Part shown: positions 1 to 10,600 of the stretch, piece after piece
Layout of the letters: the number at the start of each line of letters is the position of its first letter
Numbering within the stretch: the first letter of the stretch is position 1
Assembly (NCBI GenBank): GCA_016872115.1
Contig: VHBC01000002.1
Location: 1 to 64,000 of the forward strand
Direction: 5' to 3'
Origin: Sphingomonadales bacterium
Lineage (GTDB): Bacteria > Bacteroidota > Bacteroidia > Flavobacteriales_D > Crocinitomicaceae
DNA length: 64,000 bases
Position numbers and translations under genes: made by a program
The notes under the pieces: model-generated
What the model was told of the DNA's origin: nothing
Database searches by the model: none
Seen by the model: the letters and a program-made list of their open reading frames with translations, nothing else

Positions 1-2
1 GT

Positions 3-3000
3 GGATCACTTTCATTGTCAACTTGGATTTATCCCAATACCAGTACGCTTGGGAGCGGGCAAGATGTGATTGTATCCAAAGAAAGTTCTACATTAACAAA
101 TATTCTTGGCGCATACACGCTATGGATGGAAAACGGAGTACCCAAATTTACAGTATCAAATCAAAATGGAGTACCAAGTTGGTATCAAACAGCTACCGCT
201 GCAAATGCCTTGAATGCAAATACTTGGTATCACCTTACAGGTGTGATCAATTTTCAATTGAATCGAATTGAGTTATACGTAAATGGTACTTTGGTCGGTA
301 CACAAACTTGGGGTGGTACAATTGCTAGTAATGTGAATGGTCGATTGTTAATCGGATCACATTTTAAGTCCAATTTTGGTTCACAGTACATGTATAATTT
401 TGGGGGGCATCTGGACGACATCGCTATCTGGAATCGCGCTTTAACTGCCTCAGAAATCCAACAGCTTTACACGCTTGGCAATGCTACCTACAGCTGGAGC
501 CCAGGTGGAGCAACAACGCCTTCAATAACAGTTTCACCGTCAAGCACCACAACATACACATGTACCGCGACTGCTAATGGCGTAAGCTCGACTTCGAGCA
601 GTGTAGTAACTGTTACTCCCGCACCAACCATCACCGCAACCAACACAACAGTTTGTGCTGGGCAAAGTACGACGCTAACGGCGGGTACGACATCTACCGG
701 TTCGGGCTCCAACTGCCCTACCCTTTCTGGTTCTTTGACAACTGGCCTTGTGGGCTACTGGCCGTTCTGTGGGAACGCAAATGATGCATCAGGAAATGGA
801 AATAATGGAACGGTGAATGGAGCGACATTGACTGTCGATAGGAATGGTGCTTTCAATTCAGCGTTCTCATTTGATGGATTATCTAATTATATTTCTGGGA
901 ACATAGCTAATTTTTCTAATACTTCAATTACTTCATTATCAGTATGGGCAAAGTATATAGGTGACGCAGGGGGGCAGCCCTATGATTTATTTTTCCAGTA
1001 TGGCGCATATGGTAGCCATACTTTTTCCTACGCCTATAACTACTTCGCTCAAAACATAGATTTTTATTCACAGTGTTTTACAAACCCTTATTCTAGTGTA
1101 AATCTTCAGAATAATTGGCATCACATTGTTGTTGTAGATTCGCTCCAATACACGAAAATATATATAGACGGTGCAATATTTAACAATTCAGTTTCTGGAA
1201 GTAATGGTAATTGCTATCAAGGCAGTAACTATTTTTTAATCGGGGGCGGGGGAGATAACCAATATACAACCGGATCATTAGACGACATCGCCATCTGGAA
1301 TCGCGCTTTAACTGCCTCAGAAATTCAAGCCCTGTATACTACTGGCCAAACGACTTATTCCTGGTCTAACGGTGCCACAACTCCTTCAATAACCGTTTCA
1401 CCGACCACTACAACCACCTATACTTGTACGGTAACCGATGCGAATGGAAATATTTGTACGGTTGATCAAACTATTACTGTCAATCCAATACCAACTGTAA
1501 ATGCTGGCGCGGATATCAGCGTATGTTCAGGGTCAACAGCAACATTAACTGCAACAGGTGCAGCGAGCTATTCCTGGACCAATAACGTTCAAAATGGGGT
1601 GGCATTTACGCCTACAAGCACGGCAACATATACAGTTACAGGAACTAGCAATGGATGTACAGCAACTGATGCTGTTACTGTTACTGTTACACCCGCACCA
1701 ACCATCACTGCAACCAACACTACAATTTGCGCTGGTCAAAGTACGACGCTTACAGCAAATACAACATCTACAGGTTCAGGCTCTAACTGCCCTACCCTTT
1801 CTGGTTCTTTGACAACTGGCCTCGTTGGCTACTGGCCTTTCTGTGGAAACGCGAATGATGCATCAGGAAATGGAAATAATGGAACGGTAAACGGTGCTAC
1901 GTTAACCACCGACCGCTTTGGTAATGCGAGTAGTGCGTATAGTTTTGATGGGGTTGATGATTATATTTCAGGGACAACTACAAATCTTTCAGTCCAATCA
2001 ACAGACAAACTTACAATGACCGCCTGGGTAAAAGTAAATCAGTTCGCACCCTCACCGGCTGCATCTAAAATTATAACACATACTGATAATTTGAATAATG
2101 GTCAGCAATACGCTCTTTCTATTGGAAATGATGGCTCACTTTACTTTCTTGCTGGAAATGGAGACTTTGAGAATAACGGACCTAATTCAACTTTACCTAG
2201 CCAAATTACAATTGATACTTGGAAACACGTAGGAGCTGTAATCTCAGACGATTCAGTCAAATTATTTGTTGATGGCGTCATGGTATTTGGTAAAGCTGAA
2301 ATCGATGTCTTTCCCGCTAACCCAGTTGGAAATTTTATTTTTTCCTCTTTAACAAATTCAACATTTAATAAGCTATTTAATGGAACCATCGACGACATCG
2401 CCATCTGGAACCGGGCTTTAACTGCCTCAGAAATTCAAGCCCTGTATACTACTGGCCAAACGACTTATTCCTGGTCTAACGGTGCCACAACTCCATCAAT
2501 AACCGTTACGCCGACTACGACAACTACATATACTTGTACGGTGACCGATGCGAATGGAAACAGCTGTTCGGTTGATCAAACAATTACCATAGTACCATTC
2601 AATGGGGTAAATGCCGGTACTGACCAAACAATTTGCGCCGGTGGTTCGGTGAGCTTAACAGCAACGGGTGCCACGACCTATTCTTGGAATAACAACGTTC
2701 AGAATGGCGTTGCTTTTTCACCGGTAGCTACTTCGAATTATATTGTGACCGGTACACAAAACGGTTGTACCGATGCTGACACCGTTCTGGTAACGGTGGT
2801 TGCTGACCCGGTTACAACTAGCCCGGCAGCGGCGAGCTATTGTCAAAATGGCGGCAGCGTAACACCCTTAGCTGTGAATGTTTCCGGAGGAATTGTGGGC
2901 GCATATGCCTATCAATGGTATGCGAATACAAGTGTGAATAATTTTGGTGGCAGCCCTGTTTTGGGTGCTACAACAGCAAGCTACACTCCTCCGATTTCAG

Positions 3001-6000
3001 CAGTTGGAACTACTTATTATTATTGTACGATTACACAAGGCGGGGCCAATAGTGGCTGTTTGGCAACCTCTGGTGCGAATGGCATTGTGGTTTATGCGCA
3101 GCCGAGCATTACTAGTCAGCCACTTGCCAACCAAAGTGGTTGTATTGGTGCAGCTTTAACGCCACTGAATGTGACGCTAACAGGTGGCAACGGGACGCCA
3201 AGTTATCAATGGTATTCCAATACGGTTTCGAGTACGACTGGCGGTATGGTAATTCCTGGAGCTAACACTTCTAGCTATTCAGCTCCGAATACAAGTGCAG
3301 GAACCAACTATTTTTATTGTGTAGCAAGTTTTGCCAATGCACCTTCTTGCGCTACCCAAACTTCTAGTCTTTCAACGATTGCTCTGATCAACGACCCTAT
3401 TTTTAGTGTGCCACCAACAGCAAACCAGTCAGTTTGTGTGGGAGGCACTATTGCTGCACTTACGTTTAGTAGCACGGGCGGTAGCGGAACTGCTAGCTAT
3501 CAGTGGTATGCTGTAAACGGCAGTACTTATACGACTATTTTAGGTGCGACAAACCCAAGTTACACGCCACCTATTTTCAATATTGCAGGCAATTACGCAT
3601 ACGCTGTTGCGGTGACACAAGCGGGCAATGGTTGTGCATCTGGTTACTCACCACTCGCGAATGTCACTGTTGTCAATGATCCGAATGTTTCTAGCCCAAC
3701 GGGCTCTAATTATTGTCAAGGCGGGGCTGTTAGCAATCCGTTGAGCGTAAGTGCTACTGGTGGTATCAATAGCGCTTATACTTATCAGTGGTATAGCAAT
3801 GGCGCAAACAACAATACCACCGGTATTGCCATTCCAGGTGCTACCGCCGCCAACTACACGCCGCCAACTGGAAATATCGGTACGATGTATTATTATTGTC
3901 AGGTTAGCCAAGGAGCAGGTTGCTTATCGAGTTCACCAACTGCTAACATTACCGTGGTGGCCGGCCCAGCGCTTAGCAGCCAATCACTTGGCTCTCAAAG
4001 CGTTTGCGTTGGGGCAACTTTAAATGCCTACAGCGTTTCTTACACTGGTGGAACCGGAACACCCAGCTATCAATGGTACAGTTCGGCAAGCAACTCAACA
4101 ATTAACGGAACGGCTATCTCGGGTGCTATAGCTGCTAATTATACTCCAGGAGCAAATGCTGTTGGGCAAACCTACTATTATTGTGTGCTAACTTTCAATT
4201 CATTAACGGGCTGTTCTACGCTGACATCAAATGCGGGCCAAGTCAATATTATTACCAACCCGACGTTTAGCATAGCACCACTCACTTCTCAGACCATATG
4301 TCAAGGGGCCAACCCTCAAACATTGAGTTTTACAATAACTGGTGGCTCAGGTACCGCAACTTACCAATGGTACAATGTAGTAAATAGCAATTACACGCCA
4401 ATTATTGGTGCCAATGGCCTGACCTACACCCCTTCTGCTAGTTTGCCTGCCGGAACCTATAATTATGCAGTTGCCATGACCCAAAACGCCAGCGGCTGTA
4501 GTACTGGTTTTTCTTCAAATTCACAATTGGTTGTCTTGCCGCAACCAGTGGTAAGCACGCCACAAGGAGGTGTTTATTGTCAGGGCGGAAGTATCTCACA
4601 ACCTTTGAGTGTGAGCGTCACAGGAGGGAATGGTGCTAGCAACTACCAATGGTATCAGAGTACCATCAATAACAATAGTGGCGGAACTGCCATCAGCGGC
4701 GCTACGAATAGCACCTTTACACCTTCATTGTTGAATTTTGGTACTTTATACTATTACTGTGTGGTTACACAAAATGCTGGTTGTACAGCAACTTCAGCAG
4801 TAGCTACTGTCGTTAGCAACCCGAGTCCTGTGATAAGTACACAGCCCACAGCTAATCAAACAATCTGTGTAGGTTCTACACCTACTCCGCTCACAACGAG
4901 CTATACAGGTGGGGTTGGCGCGCCAAGTTACCAGTGGTTTGTCAATAGTCAAAATACAACGCTTGGCGGCAGCCCAATTAGCGGCGCCACAAGCAACACG
5001 TATATCCCAAGCAACCAAGTTGGTTTGGGTAGCAACTACTATTATTGTGTGGTCACGCTATCCAACAGCAGCTGCCCACAAGCAACAACCAATGTTGCCG
5101 CTGTGAACACAGTTGCCAATCCGAGTATGAACGGGCCAACGAGCGCCACGTACTGTCAGAGTACAAGCGCTGCTCAACCACTCAGCGTTAGTGCCAGCGG
5201 TGGAAATGGAACGAGCTATAACTACCAATGGTACAATAATGTGAACAACGCTAACTTTGGCGGCAGCCCTATTTCTGGCGCTACCAACGCCAGTTTTACA
5301 CCAAGTATCAATGGCAGCAGCACCTATTATTACTGTGTGGTTACCCAACCAGGTGGCTGCCTCTCTGCGTCTTCAGTTGCCGCTATAGCCATTGAGCCAA
5401 GCCCGAGTATTACAAGCCAACCGCTTGTTGGGCAAACCCTTTGTGTTGGCGGTACGCCGCAAGCACTTGCCATTACTACTATTGGTGGCGTGAGCAATCC
5501 AAGCTACCAATGGTATAGCAATACCGTCAATACGATTACGAATGCACAAGCAATTGCCAACGCTACTAGCCCTAACTTCAGCCCTACAGCGGTTTCGAGC
5601 ACAGGAACCACTTATTATTTCTGCCAAGTAAGTTATGCTGCCAATAGCGCCTGCCCTACTTTGGTTTCAAATGCCGCAACGATTATTGTTGTATCAGACC
5701 CGCTCATGAGCAACCCAACTGGCGCAACTTATTGTCAGAATGCAGCGAGCGTTTCGCCTTTGACGGTTAATGCCAGTGGTGGAATCAATGTAGGTTACGC
5801 ATACCAATGGTATAGTAATAGTAGCAATTCAAACATTGGTGGTACCGCAATTGTGGGTGCCACAAGTAACAATTACTTCCCAGTTGTCAACCAATTGGGA
5901 ACCACTTACTATTACTGCGAAGTGACACAAGGTAGCGGCTGTAATGCAAGTTCGGCAACTGCGGCAGTGGTTGTTGGCGTAGCAGCTAGTATTGCGCAGC

Positions 6001-7631
6001 AACCTACGGCCAGCCAGAACATTTGTTTAGGACAAAGCGCTACAACGCTCACCGTTGGTGTTACGGCAGGGAATTATACCCTTAGTTACCAATGGTACAG
6101 CAATGTCAACAACAATAACTTTGGAGGCACGCTCATTGTTGGTGCTACCAACGCCTTTTATACGCCACCAAGCTCAGTTCTTGGCACCGAGTATTATTAC
6201 TGCGTGATCAGCGTTGCTGGAGGCGGTTGTGGTACACTCACAACAAATACAGCTGCGATCAATGTGGTAAGTGCTCCGTCAATGTTCCAACCCAATAACC
6301 AAACGGTTTGTTGTCAGGTTGGAACGGCGCCTATCTCATTTGTAGGCAACGCAAACAGCTACACTTGGACAGCAAGCGGAAGCTCACCACTATTGACTGG
6401 TTACACTGCAAATGGCGTCGGAGATATTCCTGCGCTGACGCTCACCAATAATAGCTCAACCCCGCAAAACGTAGTTTATTTAGTAATACCGAGCAACCAA
6501 GGTTGTAATGGAACACCGGTGCAGTTCAGCATCAATGTCATGCCTTGTTTGTCGGTGAGCACGCCTTCTGCTCAATATTACTGCGCACAAAATACAGTGA
6601 GCTCTTATGTATTCAGCGGTGTAGGCTCGAGCTTTAATTGGGTGAATTCCAACCCTTCTATTGGCTTGCAAAACGCAGGTGTCAATTTTGTTCCCAATTT
6701 TGTCGCTCAAAATTCCACAACAACTACCCAAACTGCGACTATAACCGTTACGCCAAGCTTTATGGGCTGTGCAGGCACTGCGCAATCCTATACAATTACA
6801 GTATATCCGCTACCTATTGTAAACGCAGGCGTTGACCAAGCGGTTTGTTCAGGTGGCAGCGTCACACTTACCGCAAGTGGTGCGCCTAATTTAACCTGGG
6901 ATAACGGCATTGTAAATGGCCAAACATTTATACCAAATGCCAGCACGACTTACACAGTAACCGGTACCGATACTAATGGCTGCCAAAGTCAAGACGCCGT
7001 TTTTGTTCAGGTGAACCAGCCAACGAGCGCTACTTTGAATATCACCGCTTGTGATAGCTACACGCTCAATGGCCAAACCTACACACAAAGCGGTAATTAC
7101 GATCAATTGCTCTCGAACTCAGCTGGCTGCGACTCTTCACTTACACTGAACCTCAGTTTGAACTTCTCGCCAAACCAGCCAACTATTTATGTCCAAAACC
7201 AAGTCAATTTGTCTACCGATTTGATCCCGGGCTTGACTTATCAGTGGATTACCTGTTCTGACCTCACGCCAATTGCTGGCCAGACTGCCATTACCTACAA
7301 CCCAAGCTCAAATGGTGTTTATGCTGTTGTCGTCACAAATAACTGTGGGTCTGACACTTCACTGTGCACTAGCATTACAACGATCGGTTTAGAAGAAAGT
7401 CTGCTTGAAGTATTCGAACTCTACCCTAATCCGAACAACGGTAGTTTCACCATTGAAATTCCGGAAGCTTGGATCGGAAAACAAGCCTTGATTTACGATA
7501 TGCAAGGCCGTTTACTAACTAAGCTGGATTTAACAGCGAAAAAATCTCAGATTGAAATGAATAACTTTGCACGCGGCGCTTATTGGCTACAAATTGACAA
7601 CGAAGTACCGGTCAAATGGATGAAAAATTAA
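3..7631 (+). CDS. Giant LamG/Ig-like secreted adhesin, type A T9SS tail (5' end cut by window)
   Basis: This is the 3' part of a surface or secreted adhesin-like protein. The frame is open to the window edge, and the residues before the first possible start (GSLSLSTWIYPN) already belong to a LamG domain, so the true start lies upstream. Visible layout: the end of one LamG domain (to about residue 155), two complete LamG domains (about 235-435 and 595-800) each ending DDIAIWNRALTASEIQ, and short Ig-like linkers (TYSWSNGATTPSITV). Next come twelve Ig-like modules of 80-95 residues with YQWY cores and paired cysteines (about 930-2090), four further Ig/PKD-like modules, and a type A type IX sorting domain (ELYPNPNNGSFTIEIP to the C-terminus). 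LamG domains usually bind sugars or proteins, so a role in adhesion is inferred. No catalytic domain is seen in the visible part. The next giant gene follows after 32 bp. Confidence 0.88.
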   Translation, partial: GSLSLSTWIYPNTSTLGSGQDVIVSKESSTLTNILGAYTLWMENGVPKFTVSNQNGVPSWYQTATAANALNANTWYHLTGVINFQLNRIELYVNGTLVGTQTWGGTIASNVNGRLLIGSHFKSNFGSQYMYNFGGHLDDIAIWNRALTASEIQQLYTLGNATYSWSPGGATTPSITVSPSSTTTYTCTATANGVSSTSSSVVTVTPAPTITATNTTVCAGQSTTLTAGTTSTGSGSNCPTLSGSLTTGLVGYWPFCGNANDASGNGNNGTVNGATLTVDRNGAFNSAFSFDGLSNYISGNIANFSNTSITSLSVWAKYIGDAGGQPYDLFFQYGAYGSHTFSYAYNYFAQNIDFYSQCFTNPYSSVNLQNNWHHIVVVDSLQYTKIYIDGAIFNNSVSGSNGNCYQGSNYFLIGGGGDNQYTTGSLDDIAIWNRALTASEIQALYTTGQTTYSWSNGATTPSITVSPTTTTTYTCTVTDANGNICTVDQTITVNPIPTVNAGADISVCSGSTATLTATGAASYSWTNNVQNGVAFTPTSTATYTVTGTSNGCTATDAVTVTVTPAPTITATNTTICAGQSTTLTANTTSTGSGSNCPTLSGSLTTGLVGYWPFCGNANDASGNGNNGTVNGATLTTDRFGNASSAYSFDGVDDYISGTTTNLSVQSTDKLTMTAWVKVNQFAPSPAASKIITHTDNLNNGQQYALSIGNDGSLYFLAGNGDFENNGPNSTLPSQITIDTWKHVGAVISDDSVKLFVDGVMVFGKAEIDVFPANPVGNFIFSSLTNSTFNKLFNGTIDDIAIWNRALTASEIQALYTTGQTTYSWSNGATTPSITVTPTTTTTYTCTVTDANGNSCSVDQTITIVPFNGVNAGTDQTICAGGSVSLTATGATTYSWNNNVQNGVAFSPVATSNYIVTGTQNGCTDADTVLVTVVADPVTTSPAAASYCQNGGSVTPLAVNVSGGIVGAYAYQWYANTSVNNFGGSPVLGATTASYTPPISAVGTTYYYCTITQGGANSGCLATSGANGIVVYAQPSITSQPLANQSGCIGAALTPLNVTLTGGNGTPSYQWYSNTVSSTTGGMVIPGANTSSYSAPNTSAGTNYFYCVASFANAPSCATQTSSLSTIALINDPIFSVPPTANQSVCVGGTIAALTFSSTGGSGTASYQWYAVNGSTYTTILGATNPSYTPPIFNIAGNYAYAVAVTQAGNGCASGYSPLANVTVVNDPNVSSPTGSNYCQGGAVSNPLSVSATGGINSAYTYQWYSNGANNNTTGIAIPGATAANYTPPTGNIGTMYYYCQVSQGAGCLSSSPTANITVVAGPALSSQSLGSQSVCVGATLNAYSVSYTGGTGTPSYQWYSSASNSTINGTAISGAIAANYTPGANAVGQTYYYCVLTFNSLTGCSTLTSNAGQVNIITNPTFSIAPLTSQTICQGANPQTLSFTITGGSGTATYQWYNVVNSNYTPIIGANGLTYTPSASLPAGTYNYAVAMTQNASGCSTGFSSNSQLVVLPQPVVSTPQGGVYCQGGSISQPLSVSVTGGNGASNYQWYQSTINNNSGGTAISGATNSTFTPSLLNFGTLYYYCVVTQNAGCTATSAVATVVSNPSPVISTQPTANQTICVGSTPTPLTTSYTGGVGAPSYQWFVNSQNTTLGGSPISGATSNTYIPSNQVGLGSNYYYCVVTLSNSSCPQATTNVAAVNTVANPSMNGPTSATYCQSTSAAQPLSVSASGGNGTSYNYQWYNNVNNANFGGSPISGATNASFTPSINGSSTYYYCVVTQPGGCLSASSVAAIAIEPSPSITSQPLVGQTLCVGGTPQALAITTIGGVSNPSYQWYSNTVNTITNAQAIANATSPNFSPTAVSSTGTTYYFCQVSYAANSACPTLVSNAATIIVVSDPLMSNPTGATYCQNAASVSPLTVNASGGINVGYAYQWYSNSSNSNIGGTAIVGATSNNYFPVVNQLGTTYYYCEVTQGSGCNASSATAAVVVGVAASIAQQPTASQNICLGQSATTLTVGVTAGNYTLSYQWYSNVNNNNFGGTLIVGATNAFYTPPSSVLGTEYYYCVISVAGGGCGTLTTNTAAINVVSAPSMFQPNNQTVCCQVGTAPISFVGNANSYTWTASGSSPLLTGYTANGVGDIPALTLTNNSSTPQNVVYLVIPSNQGCNGTPVQFSINVMPCLSVSTPSAQYYCAQNTVSSYVFSGVGSSFNWVNSNPSIGLQNAGVNFVPNFVAQNSTTTTQTATITVTPSFMGCAGTAQSYTITVYPLPIVNAGVDQAVCSGGSVTLTASGAPNLTWDNGIVNGQTFIPNASTTYTVTGTDTNGCQSQDAVFVQVNQPTSATLNITACDSYTLNGQTYTQSGNYDQLLSNSAGCDSSLTLNLSLNFSPNQPTIYVQNQVNLSTDLIPGLTYQWITCSDLTPIAGQTAITYNPSSNGVYAVVVTNNCGSDTSLCTSITTIGLEESLLEVFELYPNPNNGSFTIEIPEAWIGKQALIYDMQGRLLTKLDLTAKKSQIEMNNFARGAYWLQIDNEVPVKWMKN
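618..814 (+). repeat. LamG-entry repeat, copy 1
   Basis: This segment of about 197 bp encodes the Ig-like lead-in and the conserved first strand of the second LamG domain (LVGYWPFCGNANDASGNGNN). It recurs 1074 bp downstream with high nucleotide identity, including many identical synonymous codons. The LamG core that follows is quite different in the two copies. Confidence 0.8.
1281..1383 (+). repeat. LamG-exit repeat, copy 1
   Basis: This segment encodes the conserved LamG end (DDIAIWNRALTASEIQALYT) and the start of the Ig-like linker. It matches the copy 1110 bp downstream with only two mismatches over about 100 bp. A more diverged version lies near position 414. Confidence 0.85.
1692..1888 (+). 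repeat. LamG-entry repeat, copy 2
   Basis: This is the second copy of the segment leading into a LamG domain, in register with copy 1 at an offset of 1074 bp. Most differences are synonymous. Confidence 0.8.
2391..2493 (+). repeat. LamG-exit repeat, copy 2
   Basis: This is an almost identical copy of the LamG-exit segment at 1281. The flanks of the LamG cassettes are near-identical while their cores are not. Confidence 0.85.
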
Positions 7632-7639
7632 ATTGAACT

Positions 7640-7647
7640 TAACTTTG
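7640..7647 (+). promoter_or_regulatory. Candidate -7 promoter box for the second giant gene
   Basis: TAACTTTG matches the Bacteroidota -7 consensus TAnnTTTG in the 32-bp gap between the two giant genes. It would start transcription about 12 nt before the ATG. No clear -33 TTTG is seen, so this is tentative. Confidence 0.4.
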
Positions 7648-7663
7648 CAAGAAGAATACATTT

Positions 7664-10600
7664 ATGCGAACAAAACTACAAGCTCCACTCTCCCAATACA
7701 AGCAAATTTCAAATCCCCGTTTGCAGTTCCTATTTGGGCTATTTGCTTTGATTTGGATGCAGATCACCAATGCACAAACTGTTTCATTAGGTGGCAATCA
7801 AATTATTTGCTCTGGGAGTAATACAGCGACAGTTAGTGCTACTTTAAACAATCTTGGAAGTTTAACAGTACTCTCCTACTCTTGGACGGTCGAAGGGGTT
7901 GCGGCTGGGACAAGCTCGTCAACAAGCATCACCGTAAATGCCAGTTTAAGCCCGAATAATCCGCAGGAAGTAATTTGTGTGGCAGCACTTTCCAATGCTA
8001 CGAATATTTCAGATACTGTTCTCATATATACGCTTTCCCCTGGTGTAATAGCAGGTGATCAATTTTCGTGTACTTCTCCATTTAACCCAAGTGCATTTAC
8101 AAGTAGCAATAGTGGTACAACTTCACTAACTGGAGCCTCGATTTCCTACCAATGGCAAAGTTCCACTGATGGCACAACATGGACGAATATTAGTGGTCAG
8201 ACAAACGCAACCTATAATCCAAACTCCATTAGTACCTCTACCTTCTTCAGAAGGGCAATTATTTGCACGGTAGGTAGCCTTAGTCAAACATGTTATTCGA
8301 ACAGTGTTTTTATACAAGTATTAAATACACCGACGATAAGTGCTGTACCATGCATCAATAATGGCGCAACTGCGAGCCTAAGTGTAAACTTCAACCCAGC
8401 TCTCCCATCCGGATTCAGCGCAACCTACCAATGGTCTGGACCGAATAACTTTAGTGGTTCGACTTCGACAGTAAGTGTTCCTAACTTTTCTCAAAGCAAT
8501 GTCGGAAACTACTATGCAAATGTGACTGTTTCGGGAAATGGTCATACTTGTAATTATCCATTTTTAAGTACCACAATAAATTTAAACCCAAATACGCCAA
8601 GTTTCACCTTACCTACCAATGGTTGCCCAGGAACAAATTACATTCCATTATCATTCACTCCGCAAGCTGGGGTAAGTTACCAATGGTCGGTATCTCCATC
8701 GAGTAATAGCACCGGCCTATCTACGAGTAACCCATCTTTTTACTTTTCGAATAGTGGTACTTATACCGTTTCAGTATTTTCGGTGAGTAATCTCGGAAAT
8801 TGCCAATCGAGCACTATTACACAAAATATCATAATACCTAATTTGACAAATATTCTACCTAGCGTAGATGGTTCAGAGCCATTGCAAGTAATCAATGGCG
8901 TTAACACTCTAGCGATTTGTTCGGGTGCTAGTACCTCAAATGCCTTGGTATTCAACGATAATTTTGGCGGAACCAATCCGACCAATACAACATATGCCTA
9001 TACTTTAAATAATGGCCCGAGCATTCCAATTTTAGGTAGCGCATCTGTTCCAATAACTTATGGTAGCAATTTGTTTACTCTTACTGCTACCAGCGGTACA
9101 TGTTCTTTATCGAATACCGTTAACATTTATTCTGGTTCGAATCCGTTTGTTGCCCTTGGAGCAAATAACTCGATAAGCCTCTGTCCGGGGAGTATCGTGA
9201 ATTTTGTCATTGACCCAACACAAAGCATTGGTGTCAACAACCCTCCAGGAACAACCTATTCCTTGGTATTCAGTGACGTCGCTGGCTCATCCAACTTCAC
9301 AAATTTACTGAATGACACCATCATTGCGCATCAATACAACACTACCACTTGTGGTGTATCCAATGCGGGAACAACGTTTCCAAACAATACCTATTATGCT
9401 GTTGTTACGGCACAAAACCCTTGTGGAACTACTCAGAGTTTCTACTCTCCAATCACGGTTCACAACCTACCTACTGCAAACTTCACTGTTTCTGATTCTA
9501 CTATATGCGCCGGTCAAACAATCACAGTTACAAACACTGGTAACGCAGGATCAATAGTTGGGACAAACTCACCCTACAGCTGTACAACTCAGGGTAAATT
9601 CTATTGGACAATAACCGGTGGTACATTAGGAACAAACTTTACCTTAGGTTCCGGACAAACACTTGGGTCATACTGTGCCCCTCCAAATTGTTCTTGGAAT
9701 AGCACTGCATCAAATGGTTCAGGTACATTAAACATCTCTTTTTTAACAGCAGGCACGTACACTATTACTCAACATTATTACAACAGTTGCGGTACCAAAA
9801 CAAAAGTTCGTAACATTTGCGTCATTAACCCGCCGACTTGTCAATTTACAGCGACTCCTTCGAGCGGTTGTACCCCTTTGACGGTAGCGATCAATAATAC
9901 GACAGTGGCACCAACATGCGGAGGAACACATGTGCCGCTGACTTACGCTTGGACAGTTACTTCACCTTCGGGAACCACTGCGAGTTATACAACTAGCTCC
10001 GCGCAAGCTCCGCCTAATTTGGAGTTGACGAACCCTACGACTTCTCCACAAACATTCACGATTTCTTTGACGGTTTCACCCAAAGATCCCTACAATACTT
10101 CTGCCAATTTTGGAAATCCAAATTGCACTTCTACTTGTACACAGACAGTTATAGTAAATCCAAAGCCAATATATACGCCAAGCAGCTTGAGTACTTGTAA
10201 TGACCCCTTTCAATTAAACATTAATTTACAAAGTACTACCAACCTAGCGAATTCAACTTTTAATTGGTCTGCGACAAATAATTTAAATATTGCGGGTGAA
10301 TCAACAAGTAATCAAACTTCTGGTATCATTAACGATAACCTTGACAACACTTCAACAAGTTTTCAAACCGTAACCTACACGGTGACGCCTACTTCAAATT
10401 TAGGTTGTGTAGGTAACGCAGCTACTTTTACTGTAACACTTAATTATGTTGATGCAGGGCTTGTGTCAAGTGATCAAACGATTTGTAGTGGAACCAGCCC
10501 GGCGTTACTTACTGGAACTTCGCCAAGCGGCGCGGGAACGTTAAGTTACCAATGGCAGAGCTCTACAAATGGAACAACCTGGACCAATATCAGTGGTGCA

